Shown piece after piece: positions 52,704 to 61,513 of a stretch of 64,000 nucleotides of DNA. Location of the stretch: the NCBI RefSeq assembly GCF_001449115.1, contig NZ_LAIJ01000002.1, forward strand, positions 62,001-126,000. The letters run 5' to 3'. A program made the translations under genes and the position numbers. The notes beneath the pieces are model-generated. The model did not search any database. It was not told the origin of the DNA and was given only the letters and a program-made list of their open reading frames with translations. How positions within the stretch are numbered: the first letter of the stretch is position 1; each line of letters starts with the position of its first letter. The stretch comes from Occallatibacter gabretensis. GTDB lineage: Bacteria; Acidobacteriota; Terriglobia; Terriglobales; Acidobacteriaceae.

Positions 52704-54082
52704 GCAACACGATCGTTGCTGCGCAGCATGAGCGCAGCACATTCCGCCGTGTGTTTCATGCGGCAACCACGGTTGCACTCTTCAGCATAGCGGTGAAGCT
52801 GGCGGCAACAGCCAAGGAGTTTGTGCTGGCCGGTGTCTATGGCCGCTCGGATGCGATGGATGCGTATCTCGCTGCCGCGTTAATTCCCAATCTGCTGATC
52901 AATCTCTTTGCAGAATCGATGAACCAGGCGCTGATTCCTACGCTTGTCCGCGTGCGACTACAGCAAGGCGCGGCACAGGCGCAGAAGCTGCTGGCTCATA
53001 GCATGATGCGGCTGGTTTTACTGCTGACAAGCGCATCCGTTGCGATGGCGGTACTGGCTCCTGTGGCGTTTCCGTTGATAGCGTCGAACTTTGCCGCGCC
53101 GAAGCTGGAATTTTCGATCCATATCTTCTGGGCGCTGTTGCCCGTGGTTCTGCTGGCGGGCGTTGCCAGCAATTGCACGGCGGTTCTTAATACGATGGAT
53201 CGCTTTGCCATTCCAGCGTTAGCCCCAACGCTGATGCCGCTGGGCATTATTGCATCCGCGCTGCTCTTCGGGCAGCAATACGGCGTCTGGGCAGTAGTCT
53301 GCGGAAACCTGCTGGGAGTCGCAGCCTACGCCGCGCTCATGGCATGGATGATGAACGGGCACGGCTACCGGTTTGCGCTGAGCTGGGGCGGGGAATCGCA
53401 GGCCGCACGCGAGGTGGCTCGGCAATATGGACCGGTGTTGCTCAGTTCCGTGGTGGCGTCAGGTGGCCTTCTCGCGGATCAGGCAATGGCCGCAATGCTT
53501 CCTCCAGGCAGCGTCTCCGCGCTCGTCTATGCGGGACGCTTTACCTCCGTGGTGGTAACGCTTCTGGCCGGCGCGCTGGCATCGGCTCTCACGCCGCATT
53601 TCTCCGTTCTGGTTGCCAATGCGGACTGGAGCGGTTGCCGCAGGTCTCTGCGTCACTGGGCTGGCATTACCGCACTGGTTTCCGTGCCCATTGCGATTGT
53701 GCTGATTGCCGGCGCGCCGTCTCTGGTGCGACTCACGCTCCAGCATGGTGTATTTACAGCGCGTGACACGGCTGTTGTGACTCCTGTGATGGTCATGTAC
53801 GCCGTGCAGATTCCATTCTTCGCCGTAAGTCGCGTCTATTACCGGTTTGTGCTTGCCATGCGCAGAACCGATCTGATTCTCTATTGCGGCATCATCAACC
53901 TGGTACTCGACATTGTGCTGAACCTCGTGCTGATGCGTTGGATGGGACTCGCCGGCATTGCTCTGGCCACATCGTTGTGGACGGCTTCGACGCTTGCATT
54001 CCTGTGGTACTGGTCGTATCGGCTGCTTAAACAGCGCTTGCATGTTACTGCACCGACAAGAAAGGACGGCAGGGATAGTTGA
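52700..54082 (+). CDS. MurJ/MviN-family flippase
   Basis: This 460-residue protein has 13-14 TM helices and the MurJ features KLAATAKEFVLAGVYGRSDAMDAY at the N-terminus and NLFAESMNQALIPTL. In this locus it probably flips lipid-linked polysaccharide units, a role usually filled by Wzx. No other flippase is in the cluster. The Arg and Asp residues of the central cavity cannot be judged without alignment. Confidence 0.85.
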   Translation: MSNTIVAAQHERSTFRRVFHAATTVALFSIAVKLAATAKEFVLAGVYGRSDAMDAYLAAALIPNLLINLFAESMNQALIPTLVRVRLQQGAAQAQKLLAHSMMRLVLLLTSASVAMAVLAPVAFPLIASNFAAPKLEFSIHIFWALLPVVLLAGVASNCTAVLNTMDRFAIPALAPTLMPLGIIASALLFGQQYGVWAVVCGNLLGVAAYAALMAWMMNGHGYRFALSWGGESQAAREVARQYGPVLLSSVVASGGLLADQAMAAMLPPGSVSALVYAGRFTSVVVTLLAGALASALTPHFSVLVANADWSGCRRSLRHWAGITALVSVPIAIVLIAGAPSLVRLTLQHGVFTARDTAVVTPVMVMYAVQIPFFAVSRVYYRFVLAMRRTDLILYCGIINLVLDIVLNLVLMRWMGLAGIALATSLWTASTLAFLWYWSYRLLKQRLHVTAPTRKDGRDS

Positions 54083-54084
54083 GC

Positions 54085-54861
54085 ATGACAAGGATTCCGC
54101 AACCCGCTCAATACCTGCTTCGCGTTGACGATCTCTGTCCCACGGTGCATGAACGTCGCTGGCAGCGGCTGGCCGCCATCATTCGCGAATTCGGCATCCG
54201 TCCCATTCTTGCCGTGGTACCTGACAATCAGGATTCCGAGCTACGCAACTCGCCGCCTGATCCCGCCTTCTGGGCGCAGATGCGTGCGATGCAAGTGGCG
54301 GGAGCGGCCATTGCAATTCATGGTTACCGGCACCAATGCGTGCAACAGGGCAAAAGCATCCTTCCATTTCACAGCCATACGGAGTTCTCCGGTCGGCCCG
54401 TGGAAGAACAGCGCGCAATGCTGCGCGCGGGGTTGGAAATGCTGCGGACCAAGGGATTGAATCCGCGACTGTGGGTCGCGCCCCGCCACGGTTTTGACTC
54501 GAACACTCTGGCAGCTCTGCGCGAAGAAGGCATCGGCTATTTGTCGGACGGGATTGCGCTCCGTCCATTTCTCCGTGGTGGCGTGGTGTGGATTCCACAG
54601 CAGATATGGTCGCCCGTCGAACGCAAGAGAGGACTATGGACCATCTGCCTGCACCCTGGCACCACAACGCGTCCTGTGGCAGAGGAGCTGCGCGCCTTTC
54701 TCAGCCGCAACGCCGCGCGTTTCACCTCATTTGACCGCGTAGTGAAGGACTACGAGGCCCACGAGATGCGTACCGATGAACGAATCTATGAGGCCGCTGT
54801 TATTGGGCGTCTGCAGCTACGCCGTTCGGTGAAGAAGCTGGTTCGCCAATGGCAGGCGTAA
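54085..54861 (+). CDS. DUF2334/polysaccharide-deacetylase-like protein
   Basis: This 258-residue protein has the NodB-like features of the DUF2334 family: LLRVDDLCPT (catalytic Asp pair), AVVPDNQ, AIAIHGYRHQC (HxxxH metal site) and LWVAPRHGFD. Such enzymes deacetylate amino sugars. ATG 54085 is preferred to TTG 54079, which overlaps the MurJ-like stop. Its 3' end overlaps the convergent GT4 gene by 62 bp. Confidence 0.82.
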   Translation: MTRIPQPAQYLLRVDDLCPTVHERRWQRLAAIIREFGIRPILAVVPDNQDSELRNSPPDPAFWAQMRAMQVAGAAIAIHGYRHQCVQQGKSILPFHSHTEFSGRPVEEQRAMLRAGLEMLRTKGLNPRLWVAPRHGFDSNTLAALREEGIGYLSDGIALRPFLRGGVVWIPQQIWSPVERKRGLWTICLHPGTTTRPVAEELRAFLSRNAARFTSFDRVVKDYEAHEMRTDERIYEAAVIGRLQLRRSVKKLVRQWQA

Positions 54862-56020
54862 AGACGGCCAAGCCATTGCGCACAGTAGGACGAGACCAGC
54901 GTGTTGCAACTGGATGCTCGTCGAGCAGCCTTGCGTAAAGATCTTCCCAATGGTCTAGCACCGAATGGATGCTGTACCGCGCAAGGATGCTCTGCCGTGC
55001 AGCGTTGCCCATTGCTAGCCGCTCGCTTGCGCCCATAGCCATCAGGCGGCGCATGGCTTCATTCAGCTCATTCTGGTCTCCCGCGGGTACAAGAAGGCCT
55101 GTGTGTCCGTCGAGAACGATCTCTGTTGCCCCTGCAACCGCAGTCGAGACGCACGGCAGGCCGCAGGCTCCGGCCTCAAGCAGACTCATGGGCAGACCTT
55201 CCCAGTGTGAGGAGAGCACAAAACCATCCGCGGCCTGCATCCAGCGCAGCAGATTAGATTGGTGACCGGGAAAGCGCACAGAGCTTTCAACCCCCAGGCT
55301 GCGAGCCTGCGCCCAGAGTGATTCAGCTTGCGAGCCACTCCCCGCAATCACCAATCGCGCATGTTGTGGCAGTGCCGCCATGGCTTTGAGAAGCGCGGGG
55401 AAGTTCTTGACCGTTTCCAGCCGTCCGGCTGCAAGCCACAGGAATTCATCGCGCAAGCCAAGTTCGGCACGGAGTTCGGCACGCACAGTGGCATCAGGCT
55501 TCCACATTTCACTGTTGATGCCGTTAGGCTGGATCTCCAGCCGCTTAGCGCTGACCATACGTGCTGAGGTCCAGGCTTGCGCCGCCCCCTCGCTTACCGC
55601 GGTGACCTGGTCCGTGAGCCAGTTACTGAGCCGGTAGCCAAGCTTGCGCCCTCGTGTGCCGGTTCCCGCAGTATGGATCGTATCGACGACCACGCGCACC
55701 GGTGCTGCAAGTCGCGACCAACGCGCGAGCCACGCAGCATGGGGCAGGTGCGCGTGCAGAATCTCCGGGCGTGCCTGCTTCAGCCATGCATTCAGACGTA
55801 TCCATCCCTGCGGATCGGCCAGGCCCTTCCGCATATGCAGGCTTAAAAATTCCACTCCCGCGGTGTGCAGTTCTCCGCAGGCCTCTCCGCATGTGCCGGA
55901 GAGCGCCACTATGGTGACGCGCCAGCCGCGCGCAGCAAGACCCGTGGCAAGCAGAACAACCTGCCGCTCAGCTCCGCCATTACGGTTCAATGTGGGAAGA
56001 AGAAATGCAATGTGCTTCAT
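54800..56020 (-). CDS. GT4 glycosyltransferase
   Basis: This 406-residue GT-B enzyme has NRNGGAERQVVLLATGLAARG near the N-terminus and the GT4 donor-site motifs SGSQAESLW and SHWEGLPMSLLEAGACGLPCV. The last about 40 residues (after LYARLLDEH) form an unconserved tail that overlaps the DUF2334 gene. It is coupled by a 4-bp overlap to the GT4 upstream. Confidence 0.9.
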   Translation of the reverse strand: MKHIAFLLPTLNRNGGAERQVVLLATGLAARGWRVTIVALSGTCGEACGELHTAGVEFLSLHMRKGLADPQGWIRLNAWLKQARPEILHAHLPHAAWLARWSRLAAPVRVVVDTIHTAGTGTRGRKLGYRLSNWLTDQVTAVSEGAAQAWTSARMVSAKRLEIQPNGINSEMWKPDATVRAELRAELGLRDEFLWLAAGRLETVKNFPALLKAMAALPQHARLVIAGSGSQAESLWAQARSLGVESSVRFPGHQSNLLRWMQAADGFVLSSHWEGLPMSLLEAGACGLPCVSTAVAGATEIVLDGHTGLLVPAGDQNELNEAMRRLMAMGASERLAMGNAARQSILARYSIHSVLDHWEDLYARLLDEHPVATRWSRPTVRNGLAVFTPAIGEPASSPNGVAADAQ

Positions 56021-57144
56021 GCGTGTGTGCCTGCCAGAACTTCGTTGATCAGGCTCTCGAACCGTGGAATAGCGTTTTCCATGCGGTAGTCCTGAAGCCA
56101 GAGATGTGAAAAGCGCTCGCCCGGCGCGATGGATTCGAGCGCGAAGATGAGTGATTCTACAATTGCCTGAGTTGAAATCTCACGAGTGATCCATGCGCCC
56201 GGCTGGCCAGTCAGAAGCTCTGCAATGCCGCCCAGCGCAGGCGTAGTCACAATGGGCAGCCCAGCCGCCGCAGCTTCGAGCAGCGCGTTGGAGATGCCCT
56301 CATGACGCGAGGACATGATAAAGGCCGTTGCACCCGCAAACCACGCCTGCGGATTCGTCACATAGCCCGCGAAATGAACGTGTTCTTCGATGCCAAGCTC
56401 ACGGCTCATTGTCTTTAGAGCGGCATCCTCCGGTCCCTGGCCGAGAATCGCCAGCTCCGCCGTGGGATAGGAGCGCAGCACCTGTTGAAACGCAGGAAGG
56501 AGCATGTCGAAACCCTTCTGATGCGTTAGCCGTCCCATCGCAAGAAACCGCGGTCCGGAGTCGCGCCAGAGATTTTCGCAGACGGGAGCAAAAGATTTGC
56601 CTCCCTCGGGTGCTGAATTCGGAAGAACCGGATTTGGCAAGACTCGTAGATTTTCTGCTGTTCCAATCAAGACACGCATCTCTTTCGCCATTGCCTCACT
56701 CTGGCACACCACCTTATCGGCTCGCGGATAGAGTGCGCGATACAACCTACGGGTGAAGTCGCCCGTGCCCGTTTCCGCCGAGGTCATCTGGTTCTGCCGG
56801 ATGATGCACCGCGTACGGCGCGGAAAAAATGGACGCAGAAGCAGCACCAGAAAATTCACGTGAAACATGTTCGAGAAGATCAGGTCCGGCTTCAGCCGCC
56901 ACACCAATCGAAGAAGCGGCCACATGGCAGAGCGAACGCGGGTTGCGCCCAACGCATGGACCATCACGTTCGGCGGCAGCTTCTCAACGCCGTCAATCGC
57001 CTGCGCAGCAAGCCCCGTCACCAGCCCGAGATGCACGCGGAAGCGGCCCTCCGGCAGGCCGCAGACGAGATTGGCCGTAACCCGTTCTGCTCCCCCTCCT
57101 CCAAGATGAGGAATCAGGAAAAGCACAGTTCTGTGAATTGTCAT
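56017..57144 (-). CDS. GT4 glycosyltransferase
   Basis: This 375-residue GT-B enzyme has LIPHLGGGGAERVTANLVCGL and the donor-site motif SSRHEGISNALLEAAAAGLPIVTT. It likely transfers one sugar of the repeat unit in the cytoplasm. It is divergent from the third GT4 gene (57290), sharing a 145-bp intergenic region. Confidence 0.9.
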   Translation of the reverse strand: MTIHRTVLFLIPHLGGGGAERVTANLVCGLPEGRFRVHLGLVTGLAAQAIDGVEKLPPNVMVHALGATRVRSAMWPLLRLVWRLKPDLIFSNMFHVNFLVLLLRPFFPRRTRCIIRQNQMTSAETGTGDFTRRLYRALYPRADKVVCQSEAMAKEMRVLIGTAENLRVLPNPVLPNSAPEGGKSFAPVCENLWRDSGPRFLAMGRLTHQKGFDMLLPAFQQVLRSYPTAELAILGQGPEDAALKTMSRELGIEEHVHFAGYVTNPQAWFAGATAFIMSSRHEGISNALLEAAAAGLPIVTTPALGGIAELLTGQPGAWITREISTQAIVESLIFALESIAPGERFSHLWLQDYRMENAIPRFESLINEVLAGTHA

Positions 57145-57206
57145 GATATGCTACGAACAAAATACACCACAGTAATAAGAAGTTGGAAGCTGCAGTAACT
57201 TTTCGG

Positions 57207-57220
57207 GGCAAAATTTTGCC
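57207..57220. promoter_or_regulatory. 14-bp palindrome GGCAAAATTTTGCC
   Basis: A perfect 14-bp palindrome lies in the divergent gap (57145-57289) between two GT4 genes. Position suggests an operator for one or both. No regulator gene is nearby. Confidence 0.5.
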
Positions 57221-57289
57221 TCTGTTGTTCTGAACTTGCCTTTTCATCCCCGCCTGCTTGTTGGTTTATTTCTGGGCCAATGAGGGCAA

Positions 57290-58510
57290 ATGGAAAATTC
57301 CGGTGGGAATGAGGCAGCATCTCTCAATCGTCAGCCACTTATAGTTCTCGGTGTTACGCATCCACAGTCATGCCTGTTGCTCTCCGGGCGCGTGCGCGGA
57401 CTGCTCCAGGCGGGTTTTCGCGTCCGTGTTATCTCCAGCCCGGGCCGCATGTTGGACCGCTTTGCAGCAGTAGAGGGAATTGAAACAGACGCCGTTACAA
57501 TGCGGCGTGGTATCTCCCCGCTCCTCGACCTGGTTGCTCTTCTCCGCCTCTGGTGGCTGCTTGCTCGGTTGCGGCCGGATCTCACAGAATTCAGCACGCC
57601 GAAGGCCGGCCTGCTGGGCAATCTGGCAGCCCTGTTGGCGGGTGTTCCGGCAAGAATCTATTTTCTGCGCGGCCTCAAACTGGAAACCTCAATCGGACTA
57701 CGGCGGCGCATTCTGCTGGCCGCTGAGCGGCTGGCGGCGTGGAGCGCGCATCATGTTCTCTGCAACAGTCCCAGCCTGCAAGCCAAAGCAGCAGGTATAC
57801 ATCTTGCGCCGGAGGAAAAATTTCGGCGTGTTGGAGACGGAAGCAGCAATGGCGTTGACACCCGGCGGTTTGCGCCGGGGCCCTGCACGCTGCGGGAGAA
57901 AGTGAAAATAGCTCCCGACGCGCCTGTGATCGGGTTCGTCGGCCGGCTTACGCGCGACAAAGGCATTCCAGAGCTGGTAGAGGCCTTTGAAAGCGTGCTG
58001 CAGTCGCAGCCGCATGCGCGCCTGTTGCTGGTAGGCTGGTTTGACGCCTCGGAAGACGCACTCGCCCCCGAGATGCGGCGGGCAATTGAAAGCCATCCAG
58101 CCATTGTCTGTACGGGATTTGTGCCGGATCCTGCGCCGTGGTATCGCGCCATGGACATGATGGTTCTGCCCACCCGGCGCGAGGGCTTTCCAAATGCTGC
58201 GCTCGAAGCAGCTTCTTCCGGATTGCCGGTGATTACCACGCTGGCTACCGGCGCGCGCGATGCTGTAATTCCAGAGGTGACCGGATTGCTGGTTCCACCC
58301 GGCTATCCGGAGGCAATTTGCGAAGCGATACTTCAGCTGCTTGGCAGTGAGCCGCGTCGGCGCACAATGGGAGTTGCCGCGCGGCGATGGGCGATTGACC
58401 GATTCTCTGAAGAGCGAGTGATGAGCTTGACGGCGGCGCTTTATCGCGAATTGATGAGCGCCGATGCCGGGGGCGCGCCCAGTGAGGCCGCGCTTGCAGA
58501 GATGGAGTAG
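57290..58510 (+). CDS. GT4 glycosyltransferase, CapM-like
   Basis: This 406-residue enzyme has the donor-site motif PTRREGFPNAALEAASSGLPVITT and VIGFVGRLTRDKGIPELV. It resembles capsular glycosyltransferases that extend UDP-sugar chains. Its stop is 10 bp from nuoN in the opposite direction. The 5' end begins with a short polar leader, MENSGGNEAAS, which may not all be translated. Confidence 0.88.
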   Translation: MENSGGNEAASLNRQPLIVLGVTHPQSCLLLSGRVRGLLQAGFRVRVISSPGRMLDRFAAVEGIETDAVTMRRGISPLLDLVALLRLWWLLARLRPDLTEFSTPKAGLLGNLAALLAGVPARIYFLRGLKLETSIGLRRRILLAAERLAAWSAHHVLCNSPSLQAKAAGIHLAPEEKFRRVGDGSSNGVDTRRFAPGPCTLREKVKIAPDAPVIGFVGRLTRDKGIPELVEAFESVLQSQPHARLLLVGWFDASEDALAPEMRRAIESHPAIVCTGFVPDPAPWYRAMDMMVLPTRREGFPNAALEAASSGLPVITTLATGARDAVIPEVTGLLVPPGYPEAICEAILQLLGSEPRRRTMGVAARRWAIDRFSEERVMSLTAALYRELMSADAGGAPSEAALAEME

Positions 58511-58520
58511 CGAATCCGGT

Positions 58521-59972
58521 TTACTGCAGCGCGTGCGCCGCATTTTCGGCAGCGCGCAGAATCGGCTCCGGCGCGATGCCAAGCCACAGCGTAGCTCCGA
58601 CAGTGAAGAGCAGGGCAGCGCCAACAGCCACGCCAATTTGCGGCACCGGTAGAGCGGCTTGACTCATTCCATTTTCAGGCTTCTGAGCAACGGTGACCGC
58701 AAGCCGCACATAATACGCTGCCGCCACGCCGGAGTTCAGAAGGCCAATGATCGCCAGCACCACAGCGCCGCCACCAACCGCAGCCGAGAAGGAATAAAAC
58801 TTGCCGAAGAAACCGCCGGTAAACGGAATGCCAATCAGCGAAATCAGGAAGAAGATCAGCAGCGACCCAAGCAGTGGCGATCGATAAAGCACGCCGCGGA
58901 AGTCCGCCACTAACGGCAGATGTTCGTCATAGCCACTGATGAGCGTGACCACCGCAAAGATACCGACATTCATGGCCGCGTAAGCAGCAATGTAAAAGGC
59001 TGCCGCTGCAATGCCCTTGTCCGCAAGCCCGGCAAACGCAGCAAGCAGATAACCCGCATGCGCAATGGACGAGTAGGCTAGCATGCGCTTCACATTCTGC
59101 TGGCGCAGTGCAGCCAGGTTGCCAATGGTCATGGACGCGGCGGCAATAACCCACAGCAACGGCATCCAGAGCGAGCGCAGATCGGGCAGCATCTGATACA
59201 GTACGCGCAACAGCAGCGCAAATGCGGCGGCCTTGGGAGCGGTCGAAAGCAGTGCAACCACAGGCGAAGGCGCGCCTTCGTAGACATCCGGCGTCCAGAC
59301 ATGGAAGGGTGCGGCAGAGACCTTGAAGAGGATGCCGACCAGCATCAACATCAACGCCAGGACGATGAACGTGTGATTCTGCGCGGATGCAGCTTTGTGC
59401 GCAACTTCGTAAATCTGCGTACTGCCCGTAGCGCCAAAGATCAACGCAATGCCATAGAGCAGAAATCCCGTGGCAAAAGACCCCAGCAGGAAGTATTTGA
59501 TAGCTGCTTCCGGTCCTTTTCCCGTGTGCTTGCGGTAGCCCGCAAGAATGTAAGTCGAGATGGACGAAATTTCAAGCGCGATGAAGACAACCAGCAACTC
59601 GACTGCGCCGGTGAGCAGGCACATGCCGGATGCGCCAAAGAGAACCAGTGCGTAAAACTCGCCCTGGTGATGGCTGTCGCGGGGCAGAGTGTCATAGGCA
59701 AGCAGCAGCGCAACAAGCACAATGCCGCAAATCAGTACATGAAAGAAGATCGTAAACGGGCTTGTCTCGACCGCGCCAAAGAAGGCCGTTCCAGGATCAA
59801 GGCGAAGCTGAATCAGGCTGGCCCAGAGCGCAAGCATAGTTCCCGGAGCGGCAACCCAGATGAGTCCGCGCCGCTGTGCACGTGGAGGCAGCGATGCATC
59901 GATGAGCATGACGAGAATACCGGCCACGACGAGGATAGTTTCCGGAAGGATGCGCAGAAGGTCAGTGTTCAT
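58521..59972 (-). CDS. nuoN: NADH-quinone oxidoreductase subunit N
   Basis: This 483-residue antiporter-like membrane subunit of complex I has about 14 TM helices, with LEISSISTYILAG, PFHVWTPDVYEGAPSPV and RMLAYSSIAHAGYLL typical of NuoN. It pumps protons as one of three antiporter-like units. Its start overlaps nuoM by 4 bp. Confidence 0.95.
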   Translation of the reverse strand: MNTDLLRILPETILVVAGILVMLIDASLPPRAQRRGLIWVAAPGTMLALWASLIQLRLDPGTAFFGAVETSPFTIFFHVLICGIVLVALLLAYDTLPRDSHHQGEFYALVLFGASGMCLLTGAVELLVVFIALEISSISTYILAGYRKHTGKGPEAAIKYFLLGSFATGFLLYGIALIFGATGSTQIYEVAHKAASAQNHTFIVLALMLMLVGILFKVSAAPFHVWTPDVYEGAPSPVVALLSTAPKAAAFALLLRVLYQMLPDLRSLWMPLLWVIAAASMTIGNLAALRQQNVKRMLAYSSIAHAGYLLAAFAGLADKGIAAAAFYIAAYAAMNVGIFAVVTLISGYDEHLPLVADFRGVLYRSPLLGSLLIFFLISLIGIPFTGGFFGKFYSFSAAVGGGAVVLAIIGLLNSGVAAAYYVRLAVTVAQKPENGMSQAALPVPQIGVAVGAALLFTVGATLWLGIAPEPILRAAENAAHALQ

Positions 59973-61513
59973 CGTGCGGCCTCCTTGCTGTCATGGAATG
60001 TTACAGCGAGCGGTGGCAACAGGATTCGCTGCGAGGACGATGTCTGCTGAATCGGAGCGAGCTTCATAGAGCTTTCAATCGTGGGTAGCCAGAGTCCGGG
60101 CGCGAGCCCCATCATCAGCATCAGGAGGGCAAGCGGCGCAAGGACGATCCACTCATTCCAGCGCAGATCTGCGGCAGGCTTTTCCGTGGCCAGCGCACTC
60201 TCAGGACCATAAAATACGCGTTGCACGAGCCACAACGTATAGGCCGCGCCAAGAATCACGCTGACGGTAGCTGCGGTGGCCCAGCCCTGACTGACACCGA
60301 TGAAGGTGCTGGAGAGAATCAGGAACTCGCCGACAAAGCCGTTCAGCATAGGCAGGCCCACCATGGCGAGCGAGGTGATCACGAAGAAGACAGCCGTGCG
60401 CGGCAACTTGGCCGCCACGCCGCCAAACGCGGCAATCTGGCTCGATTCATAGCGCGAATAAATCACGCCAAGCAGCACAAAGAGTGCGCCTTCCATCACG
60501 CCCTGATTCAGCGTCTGGTAAACAGCGCCGGTGCGTCCGGTGAGTGTAAGCCCATAGATGCCGAGCGTTGTCAGACTGAAGTGGCCGACAGTTCCAAACG
60601 CAATGAGCCGCCAGAAATCGCGCTGCACCAGCGCAAGGCACGCGCCATAAAGAATGCCGATCACGGTAAGCGCAATCAGAACTGGCGCGACACACTTGAC
60701 CTGCTCCGGGAAGAGCGCAACATGGAAGCGCAGCATGGAGTAAAGGCCAAGCTTGCCTGCGATGACCATGGCCAGCGCGACCGGCGCTTCACTAAATGCA
60801 TCCGCCAGCCAGCCATGCAGCGGGAAGATCGGTACCTTGACCGCAAATGCAAAGAGAAATGCCAGCGCAACCCAGAAGAGTGCGCCTGCAGGCAGCGCGC
60901 CGCCCGCAATGGCGGATTGAAGCTCCGTGAAGTTGAAGGTTCCGGTCTTCGCATAGAGCCATAGGATGGCAACGAGCAGAGGCGCAGATGGAATAAAGGT
61001 GAAGAGGAAGAACTTCGTCGCAGCTTTCGGACCTTCCTTGCGGCCGTACATGGCAATGAGAATCGCCATGGGCACAAGCGAAAGCTCCCAGAAGCCGTAG
61101 TAAAGCATCAGATCCAGCGCCACAAAGACGCCGAACATCGCCGTCTGCTGCACCAGGAAGAGCGCGTAAAAGACCTTGCTGCGCGTCTGGATGACATTCC
61201 AGCTGGCCAACACGCCGACGGGCGCAAGCAGTCCGGTCAGCACAACAAGCCAAAGACTCAGGCCGTCAATACCCACGTGATAGTTGATAGCGGGGTTCGA
61301 GATCCAAGGCTGAGTCACTTCAAATTGAAAGCCCGGCTGGCCAGCGAGGAAATGCGCAGGCAGGTGCAGCGTCAGACCAAAGCTCGCAAGCACCGTAAGC
61401 AGCGCGATCCACGCCGAGAGCTTGCCGCGGTCCGGCAGAAGCGCAATGAGCAACGCTCCGGCCAGCGGCACCAGAAGAATGAGCGTGAGGATGTAGCTGT
61501 CGATTGCGTTCAT
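59969..61513 (-). CDS. nuoM: NADH-quinone oxidoreductase subunit M
   Basis: This 514-residue complex I membrane subunit starts at ATG 61513, with GGTGGAA upstream; the longer frame to 61606 lies within nuoL. Motifs: GIDGLSLWLVVLTG, FWELSLVPMAILI, VKVPIFPLHGWLADAF and LIAFGTVGHFSLT. It is a proton-pumping antiporter-like subunit. Confidence 0.95.
   Translation of the reverse strand: MNAIDSYILTLILLVPLAGALLIALLPDRGKLSAWIALLTVLASFGLTLHLPAHFLAGQPGFQFEVTQPWISNPAINYHVGIDGLSLWLVVLTGLLAPVGVLASWNVIQTRSKVFYALFLVQQTAMFGVFVALDLMLYYGFWELSLVPMAILIAMYGRKEGPKAATKFFLFTFIPSAPLLVAILWLYAKTGTFNFTELQSAIAGGALPAGALFWVALAFLFAFAVKVPIFPLHGWLADAFSEAPVALAMVIAGKLGLYSMLRFHVALFPEQVKCVAPVLIALTVIGILYGACLALVQRDFWRLIAFGTVGHFSLTTLGIYGLTLTGRTGAVYQTLNQGVMEGALFVLLGVIYSRYESSQIAAFGGVAAKLPRTAVFFVITSLAMVGLPMLNGFVGEFLILSSTFIGVSQGWATAATVSVILGAAYTLWLVQRVFYGPESALATEKPAADLRWNEWIVLAPLALLMLMMGLAPGLWLPTIESSMKLAPIQQTSSSQRILLPPLAVTFHDSKEAAR

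Noticed and set aside
57698..58636. 312-codon minus-strand frame
   Set aside because: It is antisense to the CapM-like glycosyltransferase gene.
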